Shown here one piece after another: positions 1 through 6,066 of a DNA stretch of 13,928 nt (positions are counted from its first letter, which is position 1; each line of letters starts with the position of its first letter). Location of the stretch: NCBI GenBank assembly GCA_964601325.1, contig CAZRNA010000049.1, positions 1 through 13,928 of the forward strand. The letters run 5' to 3'. This DNA comes from CAVPLU01 sp964601325 (GTDB taxonomy: Archaea; Thermoproteota; Bathyarchaeia; 40CM-2-53-6). Under the pieces are notes generated by a model that saw only the letters and a list, made by a program, of their open reading frames with translations, was not told the DNA's origin and made no database searches. Position numbers and translations under genes: made by a program.

Positions 1-245
1 AATGTTGCAAACCGCTGAAACTCCATCGTAGCCTTGCAGGGCCCGAACCTCTCCGCCGCCCTTCTTCGAGTAGGCGCCCATATTCGGGTCTTCAGGCATC
101 CCACTCACATCTGGAACCTACTAGCCCATGTGGGCGCGTATCATTCGGCTCCAAACAGTCTGATCGCGGACGAGAGTATTGAACTCGTCGACTTGCTCGC
201 TTACTCCACGACTAAAGTCAGAAGCTTGCGCTCGCCGCATTATGG

Positions 246-692
246 TCAGTCGTGATAAAACTGGCCGAAGACCCGGACGACAGCTTCGCCCCGGATCTCA
301 TTCTTGGCCAGGAACATCTGAATGTGCTTTTCGAGTTCGTACTTAGGGTCAGGCTCTAGGTGTGGCCAGCTAACCAATCTTCCCTTGGTCCGAACTATGT
401 CAGCATGGAGCCTTAGAACCACGAATCGGCCCCATCGTGAAAAGAGTTCAGTGAAAGGGTTGAAGTTAAAGGGAAAACCAATCGGCATAGCCGCTGTCGG
501 CCCATTGTGCGAAGGACTCTGAAGCACGACCTCGGTGTCCCATCCTTCGCCATGGTAGGCCCTCTTCAGCGCTTGTAGGTCAATGATTCGGTGTACGAAA
601 ATCTGATCGGGTTTAAAATCGTCTCGCTTGGGTACAGAATCCCAACTTACTACCCTTGGCTGGATTTCAGCTCTGACAGATTCTCTGGACAA
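246..692 (-). CDS. Hypothetical protein, 148 aa
   Basis: I do not recognise this family. The reading frame is open for 148 codons from a TTG start and its composition is protein-like: charged and aromatic residues are mixed, with a proline/phenylalanine-rich middle (GFPFNFNPF, about residues 72-80) and an ending VVRVFGQFYHD. There is no signal peptide, membrane segment or clear metal motif. No good Shine-Dalgarno is seen; the bases before the TTG are a G run, so the start is uncertain. The opposite-strand frame inside it looks like a shadow. Nothing nearby suggests a role. It could be a soluble cytoplasmic protein, or a decayed one given how many broken genes surround it. Confidence 0.5.
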   Translation of the reverse strand: MSRESVRAEIQPRVVSWDSVPKRDDFKPDQIFVHRIIDLQALKRAYHGEGWDTEVVLQSPSHNGPTAAMPIGFPFNFNPFTELFSRWGRFVVLRLHADIVRTKGRLVSWPHLEPDPKYELEKHIQMFLAKNEIRGEAVVRVFGQFYHD

Positions 693-889
693 TCAGTGCC
701 CCCCAATCCTAGTCAATTGGAGAGCTAAGAGAGCCAAGATACCTATAGGGTTTCAAGCATGATTCCTGCCCCGTAGCCTGAGCTGATACCCGCAAGCTGT
801 CATGGCATATCGCGTGTCCATGCTGATGGACCAATGAAAACGTCCAGGTTCCAGCTAGCCCATGAACTGAAGCTGAAGTGAGGGCCGAA

Positions 890-952
890 CAATGGTCCGA
901 AGAGTGGCGAAGTCACAGGGACAACGGTCCGAATCTTTGAGGCGGACCATTG
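890..952. repeat. Cluster of GGTCCG repeats (two direct, one inverted)
   Basis: AATGGTCCGAA at 891-901 recurs as AACGGTCCGAA at 923-933. CAATGGTCCG (890-899) is perfectly inverted as CGGACCATTG at 943-952. The copies overlap the start of the small frameshifted gene, so they may be chance or coding-constrained. An operator for that gene is possible but unproven. Confidence 0.4.
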
Positions 953-1118
953 AAAGGCATTGGACACGCTGCGACATGAATTCGTTGAGTATCTGCTTAC
1001 TCAAGATCTTGTACCTCCTTACAAGCGGCTGATCAACAAGCTCATCTCGCTATTCGAGGAGGAGATGTACGGCGGAAAGGAGAAGCTGATTGAGAGACTT
1101 CGAGAACTTGCCCGATGA
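892..1118 (+). pseudogene. Small helical protein split by a one-base frameshift
   Basis: Two overlapping frames join into one plausible protein of about 75 residues. Frame 1 starts at ATG 892 (MVRRVAKSQGQRSESL..., to residue 23), with a purine-rich GTGAGG stretch upstream. It must shift by one base around 958-962 to continue as DTLRHEFVEYLLTQDLV and end ...KLIERLRELAR at the TGA at 1116-1118. The second frame could also start on its own at TTG 960 (52 aa). Restoring one T in the short T run at 960-961 would fuse the two. The product would be basic at the N terminus and strongly alpha-helical, like a small regulatory or DNA-associated protein, but I cannot name a family. It converges on the winged-helix gene at 1184-1465. 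Confidence 0.5.
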
Positions 1119-1183
1119 GGCAACAACGGCCTCCCCCAGGTGATCTCCCCCTCGGGCGACACGGTACGTTGACTCTCCCTTTC

Positions 1184-1465
1184 TTACCATGGCGCGGTCT
1201 CTTTCATTCCTTCATTCAGAACCCCGGCTGCGACGCGCGACCTGAGCCATTTGATCACCGTCTTGTTCGAGTATCCAAGAGCGCTAATCAGCTCTTTCTG
1301 ATACGCTTCTTTGTCGAGGGGCACGCGTTTGACGAGGTCCAATGAAGCCTCTGACTTGAACACAGAGAACAACAGCCTTGACTGCTGCGTTGTGCTTGTA
1401 GGGAGCGGAATGACGTAAGGCCAGAATCCTCTTGCTAATCCACGTGCCTTGCTCAAACCACCCAT
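1184..1465 (-). CDS. Winged-helix (ArsR-like) regulator, possibly C-terminally truncated
   Basis: Likely DNA-binding transcription regulator of about 94 residues. The C-terminal two-thirds has the pattern of an archaeal winged-helix domain: SRLLFSVFKSEASLDLVKRV, then YQKELISALGYSNKTVIKWL (the helix-turn-helix with a recognition helix) and SRVAAGVLNEGM (the turn into the wing). I chose the ATG at 1463-1465 because GAGGGAGG sits just upstream; a longer frame from 1501 would begin inside insertion-sequence DNA. The protein ends right after the start of the wing (ETAPW), whereas relatives usually continue for a beta-hairpin and a further helix, so a truncation or frameshift is likely. The insertion sequence ends about 25 bp upstream of the start, which has probably separated the gene from its own promoter. 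Transcription may now come from the transposase. Confidence 0.6.
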   Translation of the reverse strand: MGGLSKARGLARGFWPYVIPLPTSTTQQSRLLFSVFKSEASLDLVKRVPLDKEAYQKELISALGYSNKTVIKWLRSRVAAGVLNEGMKETAPW

Positions 1466-1489
1466 GAGCCTCCCTCGCCAAGTTGATGC

Positions 1490-1514
1490 TGTTCTATCCA
1501 CTGTGATGTGTCAG
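1490..1514. repeat. Left terminal inverted repeat of the IS481-like element
   Basis: Reading inwards: TG, two variable bases, CTATCCAC, two variable bases, then TGATGTGTCAG. It matches the right end at 21 of 25 positions and contains the transposase stop codon. Confidence 0.8.
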
Positions 1515-2354
1515 GTCTCTCAAGTATACGTCTGCTGGGTACAGATAGCCTATTCCTTGATGCAGTCTCTCGTAGTTCCAGTAATTCACGAATTCTCTTT
1601 GGGTCGGATACATCCAGCCCTCATAGGTGTAGGCCTTGTGGAACGCCTCGATCTTGCCGATTGTCGACACCCTTCGCACGCTTGCGACGATATGCTCGAT
1701 GCCGTTTCGACTGCAGAACTCCGTGAATTCTGAGATGCCGCCTCGTGCAGGATAGAATTGGGTTCCCCGATCCGTCAAGACTTGTTCGGGTTTGCCGTAT
1801 TGGCTGACGGATTCTTCCAGAAGCGTGATGGCATGCTTGGCCGTTGGGTTGTGGTGAGTGCTTGAGCCTGGAACGAAGCGTGAATGATCATCGAGGTAGC
1901 TGATCATCCATTCGTCGTCTTCTGTCTGCTTGTAATCAGCCTGCCAGAGCTCGTTGCTTCGCGCACGTTGGAATCTGCGTTTTCCCCAGATCCTTCTCGG
2001 TTTAGGGATCGGGTTGTTCAGTCCGGCTTGGTTGAGGATCTTGTGGATGGTTGTGTGGCCGACTGGTTGCTTCGCGTAGTTGCGTAGGTAGCCTTCTATG
2101 CGGCATGGTCCCCAGTTTCGTGTTCGTCGCAATTGGAGGATGCGTTCCGCTGCGGGTTGCGGGGTTCGATGTATCGTGTGGGGTCGATGGGATTTGACGT
2201 TGAGACCCGCCCACCCATATTTCCTGTAGAGGCACAACCAACGATAGACCGTTCTCTCATGGATTCGTATCGCTGTCGCGATCTCTAGGCTTCTCAAACC
2301 CTCAAGCTTTCTATTGATAATCCATCTCCTCCGTCGCAGTTCTCTATCCACCAT
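1494..2354 (-). CDS. IS481-like DDE transposase
   Basis: Catalyses cut-and-paste or copy-type movement of the surrounding element. The 286-aa protein has an N-terminal helix-turn-helix (about residues 15-50, LRSLEIATAIRIHERTVYRW), a second HTH-like segment (about 80-115), and an integrase-core (rve/RNase H-like) domain from about 130. The three acidic catalytic residues are visible: D140 in WQAD, D195 in VLTDRGTQF and E236 in GKIEAFHK, followed by the usual NYERLHQGIGY and PADVY end. No stop or frameshift interrupts it, so it may be active. The ATG start at 2354 lies about 40 bp inside the right terminal repeat. The C-terminal stop falls in the left repeat. A scrambled relative of the same protein is present at 8087-8342. 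Confidence 0.93.
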   Translation of the reverse strand: MVDRELRRRRWIINRKLEGLRSLEIATAIRIHERTVYRWLCLYRKYGWAGLNVKSHRPHTIHRTPQPAAERILQLRRTRNWGPCRIEGYLRNYAKQPVGHTTIHKILNQAGLNNPIPKPRRIWGKRRFQRARSNELWQADYKQTEDDEWMISYLDDHSRFVPGSSTHHNPTAKHAITLLEESVSQYGKPEQVLTDRGTQFYPARGGISEFTEFCSRNGIEHIVASVRRVSTIGKIEAFHKAYTYEGWMYPTQREFVNYWNYERLHQGIGYLYPADVYLRDLTHHSG

Positions 2355-2394
2355 TGTCTCGCCGCCTCCGATTCAACTCTAAACATTCTTATCA

Positions 2395-2419
2395 CTGACA
2401 CATCAGGGTGGATAGCTCA
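2395..2419. repeat. Right terminal inverted repeat of the IS481-like element
   Basis: The complement read inwards gives TG, AG, CTATCCAC, CC, then TGATGTGTCAG, matching the left end at 21 of 25 positions. It lies about 40 bp upstream of the transposase start codon and may carry its promoter. Confidence 0.8.
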
Positions 2420-2617
2420 GGTGTTGACGCTTAGAGAAAGAATAATAGCAGTCTTCAAAGCGGAAATTTAGCTAGGTAGGAGCGTTCCCGACTTCGAGAC
2501 TCTGTGTTGTTAAAAATGAAGTTCGATGACGGTTATCATGATCGCGCCATTGAGGCCCTAGGTGAGAGAACGGTCTCCTCAGCGAACGTGCCAGGTTGCG
2601 AAGGGGAATCGACAGGC
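2420..2617 (+). other. IS-tatA intergenic region with a 35-codon ORF
   Basis: No recognised gene. A short ORF runs from ATG 2516 to TAA 2621-2623 (MKFDDGYHDRAIEALGERT..., 35 codons) and could be a tiny peptide or the stump of a gene cut by the insertion sequence. It has no recognisable motif, and its tail overlaps the putative tatA promoter. I give it little weight. Confidence 0.2.
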
Positions 2618-2624
2618 CTTTAAG
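2618..2624 (+). promoter_or_regulatory. Possible TATA box for tatA
   Basis: CTTTAAG is the only TATA-like heptamer well placed upstream of tatA. A start site about 27 bp downstream would fall at about 2648, giving a leaderless or very short-leader transcript for the TTG starts at 2647 or 2659. No BRE was clearly identified. Confidence 0.35.
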
Positions 2625-2658
2625 CGCGAGTCGGATCCAGCATGATTTGGCGAACAAG

Positions 2659-2946
2659 TTGGCAATCGTAGGGTACGAATGGCTCATCGTGTTGGCAATC
2701 ATCGTCATACTGTTTGTGTGGGGACCGCAGAAGCTACCCGAATTCGCCAGGTCCATAGGATTGGCGCGAAAAGAGATCGAGAAGGCCTACAAGGAAGCGT
2801 CGAATCCGACGCTGCTGACCTCGACGCCCTCTCCAGAAACAAATCCTCTGATCGAAACCGCTAAGAAACTCGGTATCTCGACCGAGGGAAAGACTAGAGC
2901 ACAGATCTCAGACGAGATCGCGGCAAAAGCGAAACCCTCGGCATAA
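2659..2946 (+). CDS. tatA: Twin-arginine translocase subunit TatA
   Basis: TatA oligomerises in the membrane to form the passage for folded proteins exported with twin-arginine signals. The sequence shows a short N terminus, one hydrophobic helix (EWLIVLAIIVILFVWG), the conserved hinge and amphipathic helix (PQKLPEFARSIGLARKEIEK) and a polar tail. The tail ends in ETAKKLGISTEGKTRAQISD, which looks like a small helix-extension-helix (SAP/HeH-like) motif; relatives with such tails are known to me only loosely. I prefer the TTG at 2659, which leaves four residues before the helix region. The frame stays open to TTG 2596, and TTG 2647 is also possible. The 96-aa length is normal. tatC follows on the same strand after about 130 bp, consistent with a joint function. 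Confidence 0.88.
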   Translation: MAIVGYEWLIVLAIIVILFVWGPQKLPEFARSIGLARKEIEKAYKEASNPTLLTSTPSPETNPLIETAKKLGISTEGKTRAQISDEIAAKAKPSA

Positions 2947-3077
2947 TCGAGCCGCGCCAGAGCTGCCTTCAGCTAGTGTGCTCCATAGTCCATTTATCCC
3001 TCTCCCTAAGAATTTCGGCGCGTCTCTAGGGGAGGAGCGAAAGTACGCAAGAGGACAAGAATGCAAGCGGCGCAGTG

Positions 3078-3935
3078 ATGCCCTTCTGGGATCACGTAAA
3101 TGAACTGGCCAAGCGCCTAAAGAGTGTGCTGTACGTTCTTGCAATCAGCACGATTCTGTTCATGGTGCTCCCCTCTAACTTGGACTTCCTCAGCAACCCT
3201 TTCCAATTCTACGACCCTCTCGTGGGGCTGATTCTTAGGCAGATAAGGGCGCAAGTGCTGCCGCCGAACGTGAAACTTATCGGCTACGAATTGACCGCTC
3301 CCCTAGAACTCTATCTCATGGCATCATTCGTGTTCGGATTTGCCGTGACGATTCCCGTGCTTTCATACGAGATATACCGATTCATTGACCCGGCGTTGTA
3401 CCCGCAGGAGCGAAGAGCAGTCTACCCGTTCGTGCTGTCCTTCACAGTGCTGTTCCTGATCGGGGCCACCTTTGGGTACCTAATTCTGACACCATTCATG
3501 GTCTGGGCGCTTTTCCCGTTCTTCACAGCCGTCGGCGCAGAGCAGGTAGTGTCGATAATGGATTTCTACAACATGGTGTTCGTCTCAACGATTATCAGCG
3601 GGCTCATTTTCACATGGCCCGTGTTCTTCGTCCTTCTCGTCAGATTCGGTATTCTACAGACATCGATGATCCGCAAGAACCGGAAGTACGTCTACCCGGC
3701 CATGTACATAATCACGGCTATTGTAACCCCAGACGGGGGACCTCTCGCGGACCTCATGCTTTTCCTGCCAATGCTAGTGCTCACTGAGACTGCGGTGTTC
3801 GTGGCAAGACGATACGACAGCTCCAAGCCAATTACTACCATGCCGACCAGTGCGGACGTCCGATGCAAGTTCTGTGCCGCAGAACTTGCACTTGGAAAGG
3901 TTTTCTGCGATAGCTGTGGAAAGGCGCAGGTCTGA
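3078..3935 (+). CDS. tatC: Twin-arginine translocase subunit TatC with C-terminal zinc ribbon
   Basis: TatC is the multi-spanning membrane receptor for twin-arginine signal peptides. The sequence shows the N-terminal cytoplasmic segment (FWDHVNELAKRLKS), about six hydrophobic helices and characteristic family segments: LIGATFGYLILTPFMVWAL in the middle, then FYNMVFVSTIISGLIFTWPV, and YPAMYIITAIVTPDGGPLAD near the end. After the last helix the protein continues about 40 residues to a CxxC...CxxC zinc ribbon (CKFCAAEL...FCDSCGKAQ), which ordinary TatC lacks. The start is ATG 3078; a GTG directly before it (3075) is equally in frame. No strong Shine-Dalgarno is seen. tatA lies just upstream. The zinc ribbon would face the cytoplasm and could contact substrates or a chaperone; that is inference. 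Confidence 0.93.
   Translation: MPFWDHVNELAKRLKSVLYVLAISTILFMVLPSNLDFLSNPFQFYDPLVGLILRQIRAQVLPPNVKLIGYELTAPLELYLMASFVFGFAVTIPVLSYEIYRFIDPALYPQERRAVYPFVLSFTVLFLIGATFGYLILTPFMVWALFPFFTAVGAEQVVSIMDFYNMVFVSTIISGLIFTWPVFFVLLVRFGILQTSMIRKNRKYVYPAMYIITAIVTPDGGPLADLMLFLPMLVLTETAVFVARRYDSSKPITTMPTSADVRCKFCAAELALGKVFCDSCGKAQV
3864..3890. repeat. Perfect hairpin inside the tatC zinc-ribbon codons
   Basis: TGCAAGTTCTG (3864-3874) is followed by a 5-base loop and its exact complement CAGAACTTGCA (3880-3890), an 11-bp stem within the first zinc-ribbon knuckle. It makes the opposite strand also read as a false CKFC motif. It may be a transcript structure or coincidence. Confidence 0.7.
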
Positions 3936-3964
3936 TCGGGGCTTCCGTGGATGTGGCGGCTCTG

Positions 3965-4192
3965 TTACCTTAAGGTGGATCTTGGTCCTCGTATGATTTG
4001 GCTTAGCTGAAGAATCGGTGATCGGTCTACCGCGTCTCGACGCTTGAAGAGGTTGAAGCTGAGGATATAGTAGCTGAGCCAACCCTTCACATGCTCGAAG
4101 CGACAATGCATCCTGCGACACGGAAAGTAGTCATCGAGGCCTTCCGTTCGATCCTTCACATATTGGACGAAAAGGTTCACGATTCAAGCGGG
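3965..4192 (-). pseudogene. C-terminal remnant of a DDE transposase
   Basis: The frame reads LFVQYVKDRTEGLDDYFPCR, then FEHVKGWLSYYILSFNLFKR. This resembles the last part of archaeal DDE transposases, where the catalytic Glu is followed by a K/R-rich VKxRT segment and a long helix. Just upstream another frame gives PLES, which would be the catalytic Glu motif, but it runs into a stop (TGA), so a frameshift separates the two. The rest of the transposase is missing: past about 4180 the DNA belongs to a nitroreductase fragment on the other strand. The family (IS6-like or related) is not certain. Confidence 0.5.
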
Positions 4193-4397
4193 CTGCCTTT
4201 TGGCCGCGCATGAACTGAGGCTCGGCTCATGTTGGATGTGCGCGCCTCTCTTCAGTCAAGAATCTGTAAGAGAGACTCTCGGAATTCCCAGGCATGTCGA
4301 ACCACAGGCACTGGTTACTCTTGGATACTTTGAAGGTTCAATCGAAGCGCCGCCGAGAAAGTCGATGGCGGAGACCGTGCACACAGACCGTTGGTGA
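4179..4397 (+). pseudogene. Nitroreductase, C-terminal fragment
   Basis: Nitroreductases use FMN and NAD(P)H to reduce nitro compounds or quinones. The fragment reads IQAGCLLAAHELRLGSCWM, APLFSQESVRETLGIPRHVE, PQALVTLGYFEG and ends ETVHTDRW. These match the family's final third: the helix before GLGSCW, the LGIPxHVExxALVTLGY strand and the closing HxDRW. The N-terminal two-thirds, with most FMN-binding residues, is absent, and upstream DNA is an opposed transposase end. The frame begins without a proper start; TTG 4200 is the first possible one. It is therefore a truncated remnant, cut at about 4180 at the transposase border. Confidence 0.75.
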
Positions 4398-4531
4398 ACA
4401 CTTGATTACAGACCTTGCCGTTATCATGCTCGCGCAAGGTGAAGAACCCTGCCAATGTTACGGACCGGTAAGAGTCCATCGTTGCGGTGCACGGGCCGAA
4501 CCGTTCTGACGACTGCCGATTCCCAGAAACC

Positions 4532-4729
4532 CTACTTCCGTCCGGCCTTCAAGCGAGTCAGATATTCATCATAGGGGAGTATCTTTACTTTGTCCGGCTC
4601 GTATGAGAGGCTCTTCTAGCAGTTCGGGCAGGTCCCATTGTATCGTAGAACTATCTCCGAGGCTGATTCGAGTTCGGGTCCATCGTAGAGGGTGGCACCG
4701 CATGTCTCACAGAAGACACGTTGAGGCAC
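4532..4729 (-). pseudogene. Small zinc-ribbon protein with in-frame TAG at codon 38
   Basis: From a GTG start the frame reads VPQRVFCETCGATLYDG, then SEIVLRYNGTCPNC, then TAG, then KSLSYEPDKVKILPYDEYL to a TAG stop at 4532-4534 (66 codons in all). The two CxxC knuckles (C7/C10 and C34/C37) make a typical small archaeal zinc ribbon, and the residues after the internal TAG continue the expected pattern, where relatives usually have Gly after the second CxxC. So the amber codon (4616-4618) interrupts an otherwise preserved protein. Options are a point-mutated pseudogene, a 37-residue truncated product or amber readthrough. It lies 36 bp downstream of the hydrolase gene on the same strand, probably one operon. 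A GAGG lies about 10 bases before the GTG. Confidence 0.7.
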
Positions 4730-4765
4730 ATCCGCAGCCTCAGTGAACGACTGGGAAGTGCATTA

Positions 4766-5467
4766 TCATACCTTGTATATCTTGAGAGACTCGGGCACTA
4801 TCGCCCGGACGTTAGGCGACTCCTTCTGAAGCCTTTCTCGGAAGCCTGATGCTTCCCTTTCGGAGCCGTGTATCGACACAGCGGTGCTACATCCTAGAGC
4901 CTTGACTATCTTGACGGCGTCTGCAACGGAGGCGGTTGGTGAGGGCCTTCCGACAGGGACGAACGCAACCCTCGCTCTACCTCCATACCTCTCTATGGCG
5001 CTTGTGTACCCGGAGTCCGACCCGTGGAAGAGCGAGATCTCATCGACCTGTACAATGAACATGATGGGTTTCTTGCCAGGATGGACTGCCTCGATCGCCG
5101 TTACTTTGGCACCTGTCACCTCAGCGGTCTTATCAGGCTCCAACAACACGAGCTTCTCCGGTGCAACTTTACCTTTCAGCTGGGCGTAAGCGCCTAGATT
5201 GCACATTATGACGGCGCGGGTTGTCTCCTGCATCTTTACGGTGCCGCTAGGATCGAAATGGTCATAGTGCCCATGAGTGACAAAGACAGCGTCAAGCTCA
5301 CCTAACGAGTTGACGTGTTCAAGGCTGAAGTAGTTCGCGGGGTCTATGAGGAATCTGTGGTTACGGGTCTTCACGGCCAAGGCTGAGCTCTTGTAGAACA
5401 CGAATGCTGCCTCGCCACTCCCCACCTCAAGCTGGCCTAATTCCGAGAATGCCTCAACAATTCTCAA
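4766..5467 (-). CDS. MBL-fold metal-dependent hydrolase (Lactamase_B_2 type)
   Basis: Metallo-beta-lactamase-fold hydrolase of 233 residues, probably soluble, substrate unknown. Visible metal ligands are the THGHYDH motif (residues 64-70), H129 (AVHP), D151 (FHGSDSGY) and a late His at 200 (VSIHGSE). The layout, a short N-terminal strand pair followed by FLIDPANYF and then VFVTHGHYDHFD, resembles UPF0173/UlaG-like proteins rather than true beta-lactamases. The TTG start at 5467 leads directly into the fold; GTG at residue 15 is an alternative. A TATA-like box lies about 50 bp upstream. The zinc-ribbon gene follows closely on the same strand. Confidence 0.9.
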   Translation of the reverse strand: MRIVEAFSELGQLEVGSGEAAFVFYKSSALAVKTRNHRFLIDPANYFSLEHVNSLGELDAVFVTHGHYDHFDPSGTVKMQETTRAVIMCNLGAYAQLKGKVAPEKLVLLEPDKTAEVTGAKVTAIEAVHPGKKPIMFIVQVDEISLFHGSDSGYTSAIERYGGRARVAFVPVGRPSPTASVADAVKIVKALGCSTAVSIHGSEREASGFRERLQKESPNVRAIVPESLKIYKV

Positions 5468-5514
5468 AAGTCACACCACACCATCATTAGATTCGACTAA
5501 TTCAGATACGGCCC

Positions 5515-5523
5515 GATATATAC
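5515..5523 (-). promoter_or_regulatory. TATA box for the MBL-fold hydrolase gene
   Basis: The minus strand reads GTATATATC, a near-consensus archaeal TATA box. A start site about 27 bp downstream would be near 5492, leaving a leader of about 25 bases before the TTG at 5467. The core is palindromic, so the direction comes only from the gene. Confidence 0.55.
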
Positions 5524-5575
5524 TGGCTTGCAACTCTCCCAGATTATCTTCGAGCTAGAGGAGTTGTTCAATCTT

Positions 5576-6062
5576 TCAAGATGGCGGCAATTCGCGAATT
5601 CTTGAAGGGTCTTGACGTATTGTGGCGTGATCACCTATCCTCAAGCCGTGTGCTAGTGAGGGGCTGCTCCTTGCACCCTTGACGGTCTTCGTGATGACGA
5701 TATCGTTGCCTGGCAGCCAGCTTCGGGTTACCTTGATGTATCCCTTGATCATGGAGCCTGTCGGCACTTGTGAGGTGGAGTATGTTACAGCGTCAAACAG
5801 CAGACCGTATGCGGCTTTAGCATAGATTTTCGCGACGCGCTCCGGTGCGGTGTGGAACCCTTCGCAGAACCTGTTCAGCCGACGTAGGTAAGTGTCGGCG
5901 GTGATCTCGCTACCTTCTCCAAGGTTTGCATACCGGTGTGCTACATTCCCGTCGCTGAGAAGCTTCCGGCCGCTTTCATCCTCCGACGTGCCAATTCTTA
6001 TTGGCCGCGCCGAAAAAGCGCTCTGCGAGGACGCAGTACCTTCCTTTCGGCTCGAAGCGACC
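5576..6062 (-). pseudogene. Archaeal tyrosine recombinase/integrase remnant, N-terminal half
   Basis: The frame is open for about 160 codons but has no ATG/GTG/TTG start before the ATG at 5765-5767. It reads RYANLGEGSEITADTYLRRL, NRFCEGFHTAPERVAKIY, AYGLLFDAVTYST, then MIKGYIKVTRSWLPGND. This matches the SAM-like core-binding (N-terminal) domain of an archaeal recombinase family as I remember it (GSEVTADVYLRRL, then a KSWL helix). The catalytic domain is missing: after the KGARSSPSL segment the sequence loses the pattern and stops. It points away from a second, related fragment at 6067-6528 and lies upstream of the hydrolase promoter. Function is almost certainly lost. Confidence 0.65.
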
Positions 6063-6066
6063 TACG

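Larger units (their letters stand above)
1490..2419 (-). mobile_element. IS481-like insertion sequence, about 930 bp
   Basis: One transposase gene is bracketed by imperfect 25-bp inverted repeats that begin with TG and end with CA, the usual arrangement for this family. The transposase stop codon lies inside the left repeat. The flanks show GTTGATGC (1482-1489) and GTTGACGC (2423-2430), which resemble a target duplication but are offset by 3 bp on the right and differ at one base, so duplication is not established. The element lies between a winged-helix gene and tatA. Family assignment rests on the protein. Confidence 0.8.

Noticed and set aside
34..255. Plus-strand frame of 73 codons at the left edge
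   Set aside because: TTG start without a binding site, no recognisable motif, and it overlaps the end of the minus-strand gene at 246. I see nothing supportable in 1-245.
3774..4121. Minus-strand frame of 115 codons containing KCKFCGTEL, seemingly another zinc ribbon
   Set aside because: It is the mirror of the tatC zinc-ribbon codons, produced by the perfect inverted repeat at 3864-3890; tatC on the plus strand is clearly the gene.
4398..4531. Region after the nitroreductase remnant
   Set aside because: I saw no protein-like frame, repeat or promoter here on either strand.
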